Positions 7,058-15,497 of a stretch of DNA of 16,652 bases are shown piece after piece. The DNA is from Chth-196 sp044376515 (GTDB lineage Bacteria; Verrucomicrobiota; Verrucomicrobiia; Chthoniobacterales; Chthoniobacteraceae). The notes below the pieces were generated by a model, which was not told the DNA's origin, did not search any database, and saw only the letters and a program-made list of their open reading frames with translations. Numbering within the stretch: the stretch's first letter is position 1; each line of letters opens with the position of its first letter. The DNA is taken from assembly GCA_044376515.1 (NCBI GenBank), contig JBILKV010000088.1:1-16652 (forward strand). The letters run 5' to 3'. The translations under genes were made by a program, and so were the position numbers.

Positions 7058-7761
7058 GGGGCTTTATGTACCAGATCCTGCGAGGCTCAACACCAGTTGA
7101 TCCGATCGCCTCGGAGTGCGGAGGAAGGTCTGCTGCAGGGAAGCGCTGCGTCCGATTTTCGAGGGTGGTTGTTCACGTGCCGGCAGATCTGTGAGCGCTT
7201 CAAGCGGGGAGGGCTTGTTTCCGCGGAGGCGACGTGCCGGGCTGGTGAGTCATTGCTGTTACGGAGGGGGCGGTATGCAAGGGAGGCCAGACTTTCCAAT
7301 CCGCCGCGAGGCTGCAATGCGGTTCAGGAAACCTGTCTTTGTGCGTTCTGAAGTTGCGCATCCCTCCTAGAATGGATGGCTCCAGCCACTTGGAGCGGTG
7401 AACCGGAAAAAGATCATTGGAGCACCGTTCTTTGGCTGGCAGGCCCCTGACTTTTCTGCAAGCGGGGTGCACAATCTGGCCTGGGACAAACGTGTCGTAC
7501 GCAACGGTCTTTTCCGCCTCTCCCAGAGGTGGCCCGGGTAGCGGCGGCGCGGAGCTGAGGTGCCCGCGAACCGCTACGAGTCCCGGCACGCAGGCGTCCT
7601 GCGGATTCACAAAACGCCCTCCTGATGCGAAGAAACTCCACAGGAGGAGGGTGGGAGGGTTCCGTCGTCGGAAAACCTCCGCTTCCCCCATCCCTGAGGG
7701 TCCAGAAATCTCGCATCCGCCCCACGGGCTTCAAAATCAGGCGCCCGACGCCCTGCTTCGT
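7058..7761. other. Gene-poor 704-bp spacer
   Basis: No protein, tRNA or other RNA gene is recognised between the convergent stops of the beta-rich protein gene and htrA. Open frames on both strands (about 7100-7700) are Pro/Arg-rich with shadow-like composition. The only structure noted is a pair of adjacent hairpins at 7618-7680. Confidence 0.55.
7618..7680 (-). terminator. Two adjacent hairpins downstream of htrA
   Basis: The first hairpin pairs CCTCCTG (7618-7624) with CAGGAGG (7641-7647). The second pairs GGAGG (7654-7658) with CCTCC (7676-7680) and TTCC (7660-7663) with GGAA (7670-7673), around loop GTCGTC. Read on the minus strand they lie 80-140 bp past the htrA stop, and the outer one is followed by GCGTTTTG, a weak U-tract. 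They are a candidate htrA terminator or a bidirectional barrier between convergent genes. Confidence 0.35.
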
Positions 7762-9390
7762 CTAGGGCTTCGCCTCGAGCATTACCAAGCGGCTGGAACC
7801 GCGGGTGTAAATACGCAGGAGCACCTGCTTTTCCTTTTTCAATTCCTCGCTCATCTTTACCGCCTCGTCGGCGGAGCCGATGGGCCGGCGCTTGATTTCT
7901 TGAATCACATCTCCCGGACGTATCCCAGAGGCGGCGGCTACTGAGTCCTGCTCCACCGCTGTGACAAGAGCGCCCTTGATGCCCGTGGGAACCTTGAATT
8001 CCTGCCGGGTTGCGTCGTCCAGATCCGCAACGGTCACTCCATCAAGCACGTCCGGGTCCGCCTCAACCACGGGTGGGGCGGCCTCCCCCTTCTCTGCATT
8101 CTCGCCCAAGGTGGCAACGACCTCTAGTGACTTTCTCTCGCGGATGCACTGCAAGCTCACCTTGGCTCCCGGTAGCATCCCCGCTACCGTGATTCGGAGG
8201 TCCTGCATGCCCTCTACCTTCTTTCCGTTGACGTGAGTGATGACGTCGTATTCCCGCAATCCCGCCCTCTGGGCCGGCGTCCCCGGTCGCACATCGGTGA
8301 CCACCGCTCCAACTCCTGTTTCCACGTTGAACTCTTTCTGCATGGCCTCGTCGAGGTCCTGCAATCCAATGCCAAGGAAGCCGCGGAGCACTCGCCCATG
8401 TCTGATCAGGCTTTCCATCACGGAGCGCGCCATATTCGAGGGCACCGAAAAACCAATTCCCTGGTTCCCGCCGGTCCGGCTGAAAATAGCGGTGTTGATC
8501 CCTACCAACCGGCCCTGGTAGTCCACCAGTGCGCCTCCCGAGTTCCCCATGTTGATTGCCGCGTCCGTCTGGATGAAATTGCCAAGGTCTGCCAGTTGCG
8601 ACATCTGGGTGTTCCGACCTATCGCACTCACTACACCCATCGTAGCCGAGCGCGTGAGACCGAAAGGACTCCCGACCGCCACCACAATGTCTCCCGCTCG
8701 GAGTTGGTTGCTGTCGGCAAAGGTGATGGCGTTCAGTCCCGTCGCCTCAATCTTAAGCACCGCAATGTCCGTGCGCACATCGCCCCCGACCTTCTTGGCG
8801 ACAAAGGATTTGCCGTTCTTGCCCAAACTCACCTCAATTTTGTCGGCCCCGTCAATGACGTGGTTGTTTGTCAAGATGTACCCGTCTGCGCTGACCACTA
8901 CCCCCGACCCCAGCCCGAGAGGCATGGTCTGCTCACGCTTGCGCCCCTGCGGCGCGTTGCCATCAGGCTGCGCATCCTCCTGCCGGCGTCCCTTTTGCTT
9001 GGGCTGAGGCCCCTGCGAGGGCGAATCCTCCGGTATGCCGAAAAACTTCCTGAACATCGGGTCGTCGAATAAAGGGTGGTTGCCCAGGGGGTTGCGGGGG
9101 TCCGTTTTTCTCGCTGTCTGGGAGGTGTTGATCGTGACCACTGCCGGAGCGACCTTTTCGACAATCGGCGCATAAGTCGGCGCGCTGGAGGGAAGCGGCG
9201 TGTTGTCCACCTTGAGTTCCGGAAGCGGTTTCAAGGCGTTCCCCGCGGGTTTCGACGGCTCCGGGTCTGCCGCCCTTGCGGTCAGGAAGTTCCCGGTGCC
9301 GAGCACCAACGCAGGCAGCATCAGCGCGCTCAGAACGCGGGAGCAAAGCTTGGTTGTGGACGGATGTTGGGCGGCGGATTGGTTTTTCAT
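7762..9390 (-). CDS. htrA: HtrA/Do-family periplasmic serine protease with two PDZ domains
   Basis: A 542-residue envelope quality-control protease that degrades misfolded exported proteins. The signal peptide ends near residue 40 (T-A-R-A/A-D). The trypsin-like domain (about 72-325) has His177 (TNNHV), Asp208 (TDIAVLKI) and Ser284 (MGNSGGAL). A charged Gln/Lys/Arg-rich insertion at about 120-156, after MFRKFFG, matches the LA loop of DegP-type proteins. PDZ1 begins at RGFLGIGL (336-343) and runs to about 428; PDZ2 covers about 448-540 (GIRPGDVIQEI). This is the usual length and layout for Do proteases. The start is ATG; the sequence just upstream (AGCGAGACCTCT) holds only a weak SD. The gene lies 78 bp downstream of the mutarotase gene on the same strand, so read-through is possible, though the gap could hold its own promoter. 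Confidence 0.96.
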   Translation of the reverse strand: MKNQSAAQHPSTTKLCSRVLSALMLPALVLGTGNFLTARAADPEPSKPAGNALKPLPELKVDNTPLPSSAPTYAPIVEKVAPAVVTINTSQTARKTDPRNPLGNHPLFDDPMFRKFFGIPEDSPSQGPQPKQKGRRQEDAQPDGNAPQGRKREQTMPLGLGSGVVVSADGYILTNNHVIDGADKIEVSLGKNGKSFVAKKVGGDVRTDIAVLKIEATGLNAITFADSNQLRAGDIVVAVGSPFGLTRSATMGVVSAIGRNTQMSQLADLGNFIQTDAAINMGNSGGALVDYQGRLVGINTAIFSRTGGNQGIGFSVPSNMARSVMESLIRHGRVLRGFLGIGLQDLDEAMQKEFNVETGVGAVVTDVRPGTPAQRAGLREYDVITHVNGKKVEGMQDLRITVAGMLPGAKVSLQCIRERKSLEVVATLGENAEKGEAAPPVVEADPDVLDGVTVADLDDATRQEFKVPTGIKGALVTAVEQDSVAAASGIRPGDVIQEIKRRPIGSADEAVKMSEELKKEKQVLLRIYTRGSSRLVMLEAKP

Positions 9391-9468
9391 AGAGGTCTCG
9401 CTGCTTTCGACAGAAACGCGCTTGATGTGTTCAATTGGAAGGGTTTTTTGCCGGAGGCGCCGGCGTGC

Positions 9469-10374
9469 TCAGTACACGGGCCTCCGCGCGTAGTTTGCTT
9501 CGAGTGTGTGAATGCCTCCCGCGGGCAGCCTTACAAAATTACGGCCCGCATTCGCCTGTTCAACGCAGACGAAGTCTTTCCATTCGTCATCTTCCAAATC
9601 ACTCAGCAACGCAGCCTTTTCAACCCACGGGTTCCACACCACGCTGTTGGCCGATCCCGTTTTCTCCACGATGATTTCCGAGGCTCCGGCAGGGTCTCCT
9701 AGCGTCAGCATTGCCGATGTGCCCAAGTAAACGCGGTCGGTTTCACCCATGAATTTCACCGCTTCCGCCGTGTCCGTCTTGACTGCCATTGTGTCGGTCT
9801 TATCGATAAATTCGCAGCCCTGAAGGCCCCGAACCGATGCGGTGCTCACATCCGTAACCCGGAAATAAGGGTGAAGTGCCTGCTCGAACTCGAACGGAAG
9901 GTCCCCCGTGTTCCCGGTTTCCCAGCAGACTGATAAGCGCGGGCCTAGCGTCAAAGAGACGCTCAGGGAGAAGGCATGCGGCCAGAGTTCCAGCGTCTCG
10001 GCATTGGAGTTGAAGGTCATTCGCACCCGCGCCGCCCCCTGATCTGGGACATCCAACTCCTCGATCTCCCACATCCGTGTGCGCACCAGACCGTGCATTG
10101 GGGATTCCGGATGCTCGCGTCTCGCGCCAAACCACGGAAAAATTACTGGAATTCCTCCCCGAACGGCTTTCCCGGGAATCAGGGCTGTTTTTTTGCTCAG
10201 AAACAGAAGTGGTTGCTGGCCCGCAGGCGTGAAATCCATCAGGTGTGCGCCCTGAGGCGAAAACCGCGCCATCCCGAAACTGCCCGCCAGTTGATAAATC
10301 GGCAGGCCATCCAAGGATTCGGTGCGAATGATCCGCGGATTGGAAAGCCATGGGGAATTGGGGGTGGTTTGCAT
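9469..10374 (-). CDS. yeaD: D-hexose-6-phosphate mutarotase (YeaD family)
   Basis: A 301-residue cytosolic epimerase, with no signal peptide, that interconverts alpha and beta anomers of hexose 6-phosphates, feeding glycolysis or glycogen metabolism. Family hallmarks are RGGIPVIFPWFG (72-83), HGLVR with His94, the catalytic His168 in ALHPYF, and the catalytic Glu272 in CVEQANA. VVWNPW (246-250 region) is also typical. The spacing of His and Glu matches the E. coli YeaD pattern. The start is ATG with no SD seen upstream. It lies 54 bp after the small ORF that overlaps ubiA and 78 bp before htrA, so it is a middle member of a same-strand series; I see no biochemical link to either neighbour. 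Confidence 0.93.
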   Translation of the reverse strand: MQTTPNSPWLSNPRIIRTESLDGLPIYQLAGSFGMARFSPQGAHLMDFTPAGQQPLLFLSKKTALIPGKAVRGGIPVIFPWFGARREHPESPMHGLVRTRMWEIEELDVPDQGAARVRMTFNSNAETLELWPHAFSLSVSLTLGPRLSVCWETGNTGDLPFEFEQALHPYFRVTDVSTASVRGLQGCEFIDKTDTMAVKTDTAEAVKFMGETDRVYLGTSAMLTLGDPAGASEIIVEKTGSANSVVWNPWVEKAALLSDLEDDEWKDFVCVEQANAGRNFVRLPAGGIHTLEANYARRPVY

Positions 10375-10428
10375 GGAGTGCGTTGGGGTTGGTTCAGGTC
10401 GCTTTAAATCAGGAGACCGGCAGGAGCA

Positions 10429-10686
10429 TTACGACGAGGGTGAGTGAAATATAGTCTCCCCATGAGGCGCTTGCGAACACTCCTTCGCTTCTCTGTAAAT
10501 CTCGAGACTGCGCTTCACTTCCGTCGAAGGCGGATTTTTCAACTGCGGACGCGTAGACCCCGGCGATTCCTCTGCGACCGGCCACCCGGCCTGAAATTCT
10601 TGAGCACGCCAATTCAAACTGACCGGGCCAAATTCCTTTGCCCCACGGCCCGCGGCCCGGGCACCCTCGGGCCATCCGCCAGTCAT
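10429..10686 (-). CDS. Small hypothetical protein overlapping the ubiA stop
   Basis: This 85-codon frame starts with an ATG sharing 4 bp (ATGA) with the stop of the upstream prenyltransferase gene, the arrangement of translationally coupled genes. GGGAAG sits 7 nt upstream as an SD-like element. The product is hydrophilic, with no signal, membrane segment or motif I recognise. Without it, 308 bp between two otherwise close genes would be unexplained. Against it: the composition is Pro/Gly/Arg-rich and no homologue comes to mind. Near its end another frame reads YISLTLVVMLLPVS to a stop at 10409, so a frameshifted remnant of a longer protein with a hydrophobic tail is an alternative. Confidence 0.38.
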   Translation of the reverse strand: MTGGWPEGARAAGRGAKEFGPVSLNWRAQEFQAGWPVAEESPGSTRPQLKNPPSTEVKRSLEIYREAKECSQAPHGETIFHSPSS

Positions 10687-11561
10687 CCGAGCACTTCCCA
10701 GAGCCGGTACTCCACAACGACCCCGAGCAAAAGGGTGATGCTCACGAGCGCATTGATCTGGAAAAAAGCCTGGTTGATGTGCTTCGGAACAAGCGTTTTG
10801 GCGAGTCGGTGTTCCCAGTAAAGCGCTCCCAAGGTCAGGACGCAGGCGGTATTGTAGCCCAATCCAAGCCCCACGGACCGGCCGAAGCCCCAGAAAAATC
10901 CGAAGGCAGCCAGGTGCAGGACTCGAGCCAACAGCAGGGCTGCTGCTGTCCCGTGTTTGGATGGAAAACTATGGAGGCCGTGGCGGCGGTCAAAGTCTGC
11001 ATCCAAAGTGCTGTAAATGAGGTCGAACCCGAAGGTCCAGCAGAGCACAGCGGCACCCAGCAGCATGGGGGGGAGTTCAAACAGGACGCCCCGCACAGCC
11101 ACCCAAGCGCCTACGGGTGCAACCGCGAGTGCGAGCCCCAAAAAGAGATGAGAAAAGGAAGTGAAGCGCTTGGTCAGGCTGTAAAAACACAGGATGACCA
11201 GCATCAGCGGACTGAGGGCAAGGCAGAGCCGGTTGAGCTTTGCGGCGGCGAAAACCGCCACCAGTGCGCTCAGCCCCAACAAGCTCCATGCTTGGGGTTT
11301 TGAAATCAGCCTGTGACGTTCCTCAGTACGCGGATTTAATTTGTCAAAATCCCAGTCCATCAGACGGTTAAAGCACATAGCCAGCGTTCGGGAGGCGACC
11401 GTGCACACAAGGATCCAGCCAAAAACCGCCGGAACCGCACGTCCCGCGCCCGCTGCAAGCATTCCAATCAGCCCGAAGGGAAGGGCGAACACGGTGTGCG
11501 AAAAGCGAATGAACGCCCCCAGTCGGAGGAGAAAAGGCGGCTTTGTGAGTTGTGGATCCAT
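10683..11561 (-). CDS. ubiA: UbiA-like prenyltransferase (MqnP-type, quinone biosynthesis)
   Basis: A 292-residue polytopic membrane enzyme of the UbiA superfamily that transfers a polyprenyl chain to an aromatic acceptor. The first Asp-rich motif is N65-RLM-D69-WDF-D73, followed by the family NPRT. The second is FDLIYSTLDADFDRRHGL (D180, D187, D191), with a following SFPS. This D-x-x-Y-x-x-x-D-x-x-F-D-R-x-x-G-L form is that of the UbiA-like group used in menaquinone synthesis by the futalosine route (MqnP), although 4-hydroxybenzoate as acceptor cannot be excluded. About eight hydrophobic helices alternate with loops holding the two motifs, as expected. The start is ATG with no SD visible. 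It heads the minus-strand series and is divergent from the P-type ATPase across 90 bp. Confidence 0.93.
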   Translation of the reverse strand: MDPQLTKPPFLLRLGAFIRFSHTVFALPFGLIGMLAAGAGRAVPAVFGWILVCTVASRTLAMCFNRLMDWDFDKLNPRTEERHRLISKPQAWSLLGLSALVAVFAAAKLNRLCLALSPLMLVILCFYSLTKRFTSFSHLFLGLALAVAPVGAWVAVRGVLFELPPMLLGAAVLCWTFGFDLIYSTLDADFDRRHGLHSFPSKHGTAAALLLARVLHLAAFGFFWGFGRSVGLGLGYNTACVLTLGALYWEHRLAKTLVPKHINQAFFQINALVSITLLLGVVVEYRLWEVLG

Positions 11562-11651
11562 GACAATCGGACGCCCGGCAGGTGAGAGGAAATCTACAGA
11601 CTGGGTGCGCTTTAAACTTTATCCGAAACATTTTTTGCAACCAGCGTCCGC
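11562..11651. promoter_or_regulatory. Divergent promoter region between ubiA and the ATPase
   Basis: A 90-bp spacer between divergent starts. The segment at 11610-11640 is AT-rich (TTTAAACTTTATCCGAAACATTTTTTG) and is the best promoter candidate, but I cannot assign convincing boxes. No operator-like inverted repeat is obvious. Confidence 0.35.
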
Positions 11652-14525
11652 ATGAGCGATGTTGCCGCCAGGGGAGGGGGGGCGATGAACTTCTGCTGGA
11701 ATCCATGGAGGCGTCTGCGGAGGGAGGGGCGCTCAGAGGGTGCTACCGCGGCTAGGCGCGTCAGTCCTCGGCGGCGGCAGCGCCTCGTCTGGCATTCCCT
11801 TGCGGTTGGGCAGGTGCTAGGCGGGGTTTCCTCAGGGGCGGAGGGGCTTTCACAGAAGGAGGCCTCCCGCAAACTCTGGGAGTGCGGGCCGAACCTGCTT
11901 CGTCGCGAGTCCCGTTGGACGGCCTTGCACCTGGCGCTCGGACAGTTTCGGAATCCCCTCACTGGGGTTTTGCTGCTCGCAGCGGTCTTTGCTTTTGTCT
12001 TGCGGGATCTTGCCGAGGGTTGGGTGATTTTAGCGATTGTTCTCCTCAACGGCACTTTCGGCTTTCTGCTGGATTACCGGGCGTCCAGCGCCGTCCGCGC
12101 TTTGGTCGAACTTCATCCACCCAAGGCGAATCTCCTTCGGGATGGAAGGCGCTGCGTGATTGCGGCATCCGAGGTTGTGCCAGGGGATGTGTTGCTGCTT
12201 GAGGCCGGCGATGCGGTGGCTGCGGACGCAAGGATAATCGAGTGCTTCGGTTTTGAGTGCGCGGAGGCGGTCCTCACCGGGGAGGCTGTCCCTGTGCAAA
12301 AAGATGCCGACCGGGTGCTACGCGTGGACACCCCGATTGCCGAGCGGGCGACCATGGTCTTTGCCGGAACCATCGTGGCAACCGGTCGCGCGCGCGCTGT
12401 GGTTGTTGCCACGGGCATGGACACGGAGGTGGGCAGCATTGCGCATCTCCTTGAATCTACCCCCGTGGAGCCTTCGCCGGGGCTGCGTGAAGTCGGTGCG
12501 CTCAGCCAAGGGCTGTTGTTCGGTGCTGGTCTTCTTGTGCCTATGGTTCTGACGATGGAATGGATCCGGGGGCAGGGCGACCTCGCCGGTGCCCTTTGGA
12601 CGGGGGTGAGCCTCGCGGTCGCCGCCCTCCCCGAGGGGCTGCAAACTGTGTTGATGGCGGCTCTGGCCGTCGGAGCGCACAGGTTGGCAGCACGCAATGC
12701 CATGGTCCGCCGTCTCGGGGCACTCGAGACGCTGGGATGCGTTGATGTGGTTTGCACTGACAAAACGGGAACCCTGACCGAGGGCAAGATGAGTGTCGCC
12801 AGCATTCTGACGTCCATGGGGGACCTTGCCACGCTGTGCGCTGTGCCGGATTCTGCGCTGGGACCTCCCGGAGCAGAATCGGGAGACGAAAGTCCGCGCG
12901 ATTTGAGCAGCAGGCAGGTTTTGCCTACACTTTCGGGTGCGGATCGCAAGCGGGTTTCAGAGGTTCTAGCGGGGGCGTGCACTGGCGAAACCTCTCGGGA
13001 GGGTGAGCCTTCGCGATGGAGTAGGGATCCGACGGAAGTTGCCCTCCTCTCTGCCGCTCGAAACATCCTTCCGGAACCGGATCGGAGCGGGCCCTTTGTG
13101 CTTGGATGGATCCAGCGGGAAATCCCCTTTGACTCGGTTCGGAGGCGGCGCACCAGCCTGCGGCGCTCGCCCGGCGGCCGGGCCTGGGTCTACGTCACGG
13201 GCGCACCGGAGGAGGTGCTTGCCCTTTGCAGGTTTGAGTGGTCGGCCGGGGGAGTGCGTTCTCTCGATGAGGCGCGCCGCCGTTGGTGGGCCGGGCAAAA
13301 TACGCGCATGGCAGGGGCCTCGCTTCGGGTTTTGGCATCGGCTTACCGGCCCTTCGAGGGGGAGGGCGGGGTCGACGCAGGGGAGCTTGAGGAGGATTTG
13401 ATTCTGGTGGCGCTCGTGGGACTTCGGGATGCGGTGCGGCCGGACGCTTACGCTGCGCTTCAGCGGGCCTCCAACCTCGGCGTACGGGTCGTGATGCTTA
13501 CGGGGGATCAGTCGCAAACGGCGGCCGCCATCGCCGGCGAGATTGGATTTGATTGTGCCGGCAGCCCAATTGTCAGCGGACCGGAGCTGGAAAGCTGGAG
13601 TGAGGCGGAGCTCAAGCGTCGGGTGGAGGGCGTCCGTCTGTTTGCACGCGTGGCCCCGGTGGACAAACTGCGGATTGTGGAGGCGTGGAAAAGTCGGGGC
13701 GCTGTGGTGGCGATGATTGGCGATGGGGTGAATGATGCTCCCGCCCTGCAGGCGGCGGATGTGGGGGTTGCGATGGGCGGGGGCGGGACCCACGTCACGA
13801 GGGAGGCTGGGGATTTGGTTTTGCTCGACGACCGCCTTGGAACATTAATGGAGGCCGTGGCTGAGGGCCGCAGGGTGCGTTCATCCGTCGGGCGTGCGAT
13901 GGAATACCTGCTCACTGGAAACGCCGGAGAGGTGATTCTGATCGGGGGGGGCTTGCTCGTCGCCGGCGTCTCCATCCTTTCCCCATTGCAGTTGTTGTGG
14001 ATCAATCTGGTGACCGACGGTGTGCCCGCCCTGCTTTTGGCGATGCCGGATTCGGCATCTTCTGCAAGGCAAGGAGCGCGTGAACCGCCGCTGGTCAGGC
14101 TGACCAGTCCCCTGTTGTGGACACGGGTGATTGTCTTCGGTGGTTGTGCCGCCGTGTGCGCCGGTTTAGCCTACTACAGAGGGTGCGGCGTTGGAGGGGT
14201 TTCGGTGGGGAAGTCCTACGCATTCGGGGCTGTGGTGTTCGAGGAACTCCTCCGGTCCGCCGTGATCGGGTTGGAGGGGGGGCTTACAGCGGGTACTCCG
14301 GGGAACGGCTCGCGGCGGGTTTTGGCTGGGCTGTTGGGGACGGTAATCGTCGGCAGTCTCTTGCAGGTTGCGCTTTTGCGTGCGCATTCGGCCTCGCATC
14401 TTCTCGGGGCTGCCTCGCTGAAAGGTTGGCAAATCTGGGAGGCATTTTTTCTGGGAGCAACCGCCGTTTTCCTTGGCCGTGTCGCCCTCTGCCTGCGCCG
14501 CGGTACGGGAAAGACAGTGCCGTGA
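11652..14525 (+). CDS. P2-type cation ATPase, Ca2+-transporter-like
   Basis: A 957-residue ion pump of the inner membrane. Motifs in order: actuator T209-G-E, M4 P327-E-G-L, phosphorylation site CTDKTGTLT (Asp370), TGDQ (617-620) and GDGVND (690-695). There are four hydrophobic segments before and about six after the catalytic domain. Residues expected for one Ca2+ site of SERCA-type pumps are present: Glu328 (M4), Asn757 and Glu760 (NAGE, M5), Asn785, Thr788 and Asp789 (NLVTDG, M6). Ca2+ export is therefore likely, Mn2+ possible. The first ~46 residues are Arg-rich. Oddities: the nucleotide-site KGAPE reads TGAPE (Thr516 for Lys), and PEGLP reads PEGLQ. ATG 11652 lacks an SD. ATG 11685 (Met12) has GGAGG at 11673-11677 with a 7-nt spacer and may be the true start. 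Confidence 0.94.
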   Translation: MSDVAARGGGAMNFCWNPWRRLRREGRSEGATAARRVSPRRRQRLVWHSLAVGQVLGGVSSGAEGLSQKEASRKLWECGPNLLRRESRWTALHLALGQFRNPLTGVLLLAAVFAFVLRDLAEGWVILAIVLLNGTFGFLLDYRASSAVRALVELHPPKANLLRDGRRCVIAASEVVPGDVLLLEAGDAVAADARIIECFGFECAEAVLTGEAVPVQKDADRVLRVDTPIAERATMVFAGTIVATGRARAVVVATGMDTEVGSIAHLLESTPVEPSPGLREVGALSQGLLFGAGLLVPMVLTMEWIRGQGDLAGALWTGVSLAVAALPEGLQTVLMAALAVGAHRLAARNAMVRRLGALETLGCVDVVCTDKTGTLTEGKMSVASILTSMGDLATLCAVPDSALGPPGAESGDESPRDLSSRQVLPTLSGADRKRVSEVLAGACTGETSREGEPSRWSRDPTEVALLSAARNILPEPDRSGPFVLGWIQREIPFDSVRRRRTSLRRSPGGRAWVYVTGAPEEVLALCRFEWSAGGVRSLDEARRRWWAGQNTRMAGASLRVLASAYRPFEGEGGVDAGELEEDLILVALVGLRDAVRPDAYAALQRASNLGVRVVMLTGDQSQTAAAIAGEIGFDCAGSPIVSGPELESWSEAELKRRVEGVRLFARVAPVDKLRIVEAWKSRGAVVAMIGDGVNDAPALQAADVGVAMGGGGTHVTREAGDLVLLDDRLGTLMEAVAEGRRVRSSVGRAMEYLLTGNAGEVILIGGGLLVAGVSILSPLQLLWINLVTDGVPALLLAMPDSASSARQGAREPPLVRLTSPLLWTRVIVFGGCAAVCAGLAYYRGCGVGGVSVGKSYAFGAVVFEELLRSAVIGLEGGLTAGTPGNGSRRVLAGLLGTVIVGSLLQVALLRAHSASHLLGAASLKGWQIWEAFFLGATAVFLGRVALCLRRGTGKTVP
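11673..11687 (+). promoter_or_regulatory. Strong SD before internal ATG of the ATPase gene
   Basis: GGAGG (11673-11677) inside a G-run lies 7 nt before ATG 11685, whereas ATG 11652 has no purine-rich element upstream. Starting here removes 11 residues with no domain content, so it may decide the real start. Confidence 0.5.
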
Positions 14526-14739
14526 TCAATTCCTCTGCGAGCCGATTACGAGGCTGGGGCAGGGTAGACGCTACGCGGGCCACCTCTTGGGACGCCTGAC
14601 TTACGGAGCACTGTTAGATCCGGATTTCGCAGTGTCGGCAAACTTTGGAGATGATTGGAGCCAAGACTTTCGTAAACCCACTCGGAGTGGAGCGATGGGC
14701 CTGACGCCTAAACCGTAGGCATTTGGTCGTCATCATGAG

Positions 14740-14767
14740 ATGCGTGCGTGCGAGGTTGCACACGCAT
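14740..14767. repeat. Inverted repeat, bulged 10-bp stem
   Basis: ATGCGT-GC-GTGC pairs with GCAC-ACGCAT: six outer and four inner base pairs with a 2-nt bulge, around loop GAGGTT. It lies 215 bp beyond the ATPase stop. There is no T-run on either side, so it is not a standard terminator. Confidence 0.5.
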
Positions 14768-14912
14768 GGGGAGAGGTTTGTTCGTTTGAACGAGGCGCCT
14801 GATATGGGGCGTGAAAAGCGGAATGGACCGCGAGGTTCAACGTGTCCATTGAGCGTATTCTTTGGTGACGGGATTTTTATGGTGCTTGCACGGGGAGGGG
14901 ACCGTGGCGTCG

Positions 14913-14940
14913 GATCCGGCGGTTCTCCAACCGAAGGATC
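14913..14940. repeat. Inverted repeat with internal loop (5+5 bp)
   Basis: GATCC (14913-14917) pairs with GGATC (14936-14940) and CGGTT (14920-14924) with AACCG (14929-14933). They are separated by a GG/AA internal loop and capped by the tetraloop CTCC. It is symmetrical and compact, as in a structured RNA element or a small repetitive element. Confidence 0.55.
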
Positions 14941-15095
14941 TTTGGAAAAAAAACCGACTGCTTCTCTGTGCGGACGTGCGGGGACAAGGAGTTTTAAACA
15001 TCGCGCTTTCAGTGTTCGCGTTTTTTCCGAGGCGGGCACCACGGAGGCTCTTCATTTGAGTTTGGGCCGATAGATTCGAACGGGGTGTTCGCTCC

Positions 15096-15186
15096 GGAGA
15101 GCGGACTCTCCAGTTCGCCGCCGCATTGCAAAGGAGGGGAGGAAAACCCTCCATCCGTCAGATAGGCCACCAGGGTCTCGTGGTGG
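15096..15186. repeat. Cluster of three consecutive hairpins
   Basis: GGAGAG/CTCTCC (15096-15101, 15106-15111) has loop CGGA. GGAGGG/CCCTCC (15133-15138, 15147-15152) has an 8-nt loop. CCACCA/TGGTGG (15167-15172, 15181-15186) has an 8-nt loop. All three stems are perfect 6-bp stems within 91 bp, without T-runs. They could be parts of a non-coding RNA or a repetitive palindromic element; either strand is possible. Confidence 0.5.
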
Positions 15187-15497
15187 GAAGGGGCGCGTTT
15201 GAGGGATGATCGGCCACAACAATGCGCGTCTTTCACCAATCGGAGGACATCAGCTGCTCTGTAACGGATTTATAGGGGGAAAAGGTTCCGCTGAATGCCA
15301 CGCGCCGATTTGGGACCCAACCGATCGCAAACCTTCTTGGTCTGAGCTTGGAATGGTTAAATTAGGCCCTTTCTCTGCTCACCGTTTTTCATTTTCCCAC
15401 GGTCTCTGTGTGGGCGATGAGAACCACGGTTATCCGACGATTTTAAGCGTGTCCGGCTACGCCTTCGATGTAACGTTGGGCGGGTCTTTATCCTATC

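Noticed and set aside
15073..15090. ATTCGAAC resembling a tRNA T-loop
   Set aside because: There is no pairing T-stem and no other tRNA arms around it.
15217..15227. CAACAATGCGC shared with 16457-16467, possible dispersed repeat
   Set aside because: It is an eleven-base identity without flanking similarity, so chance is sufficient.
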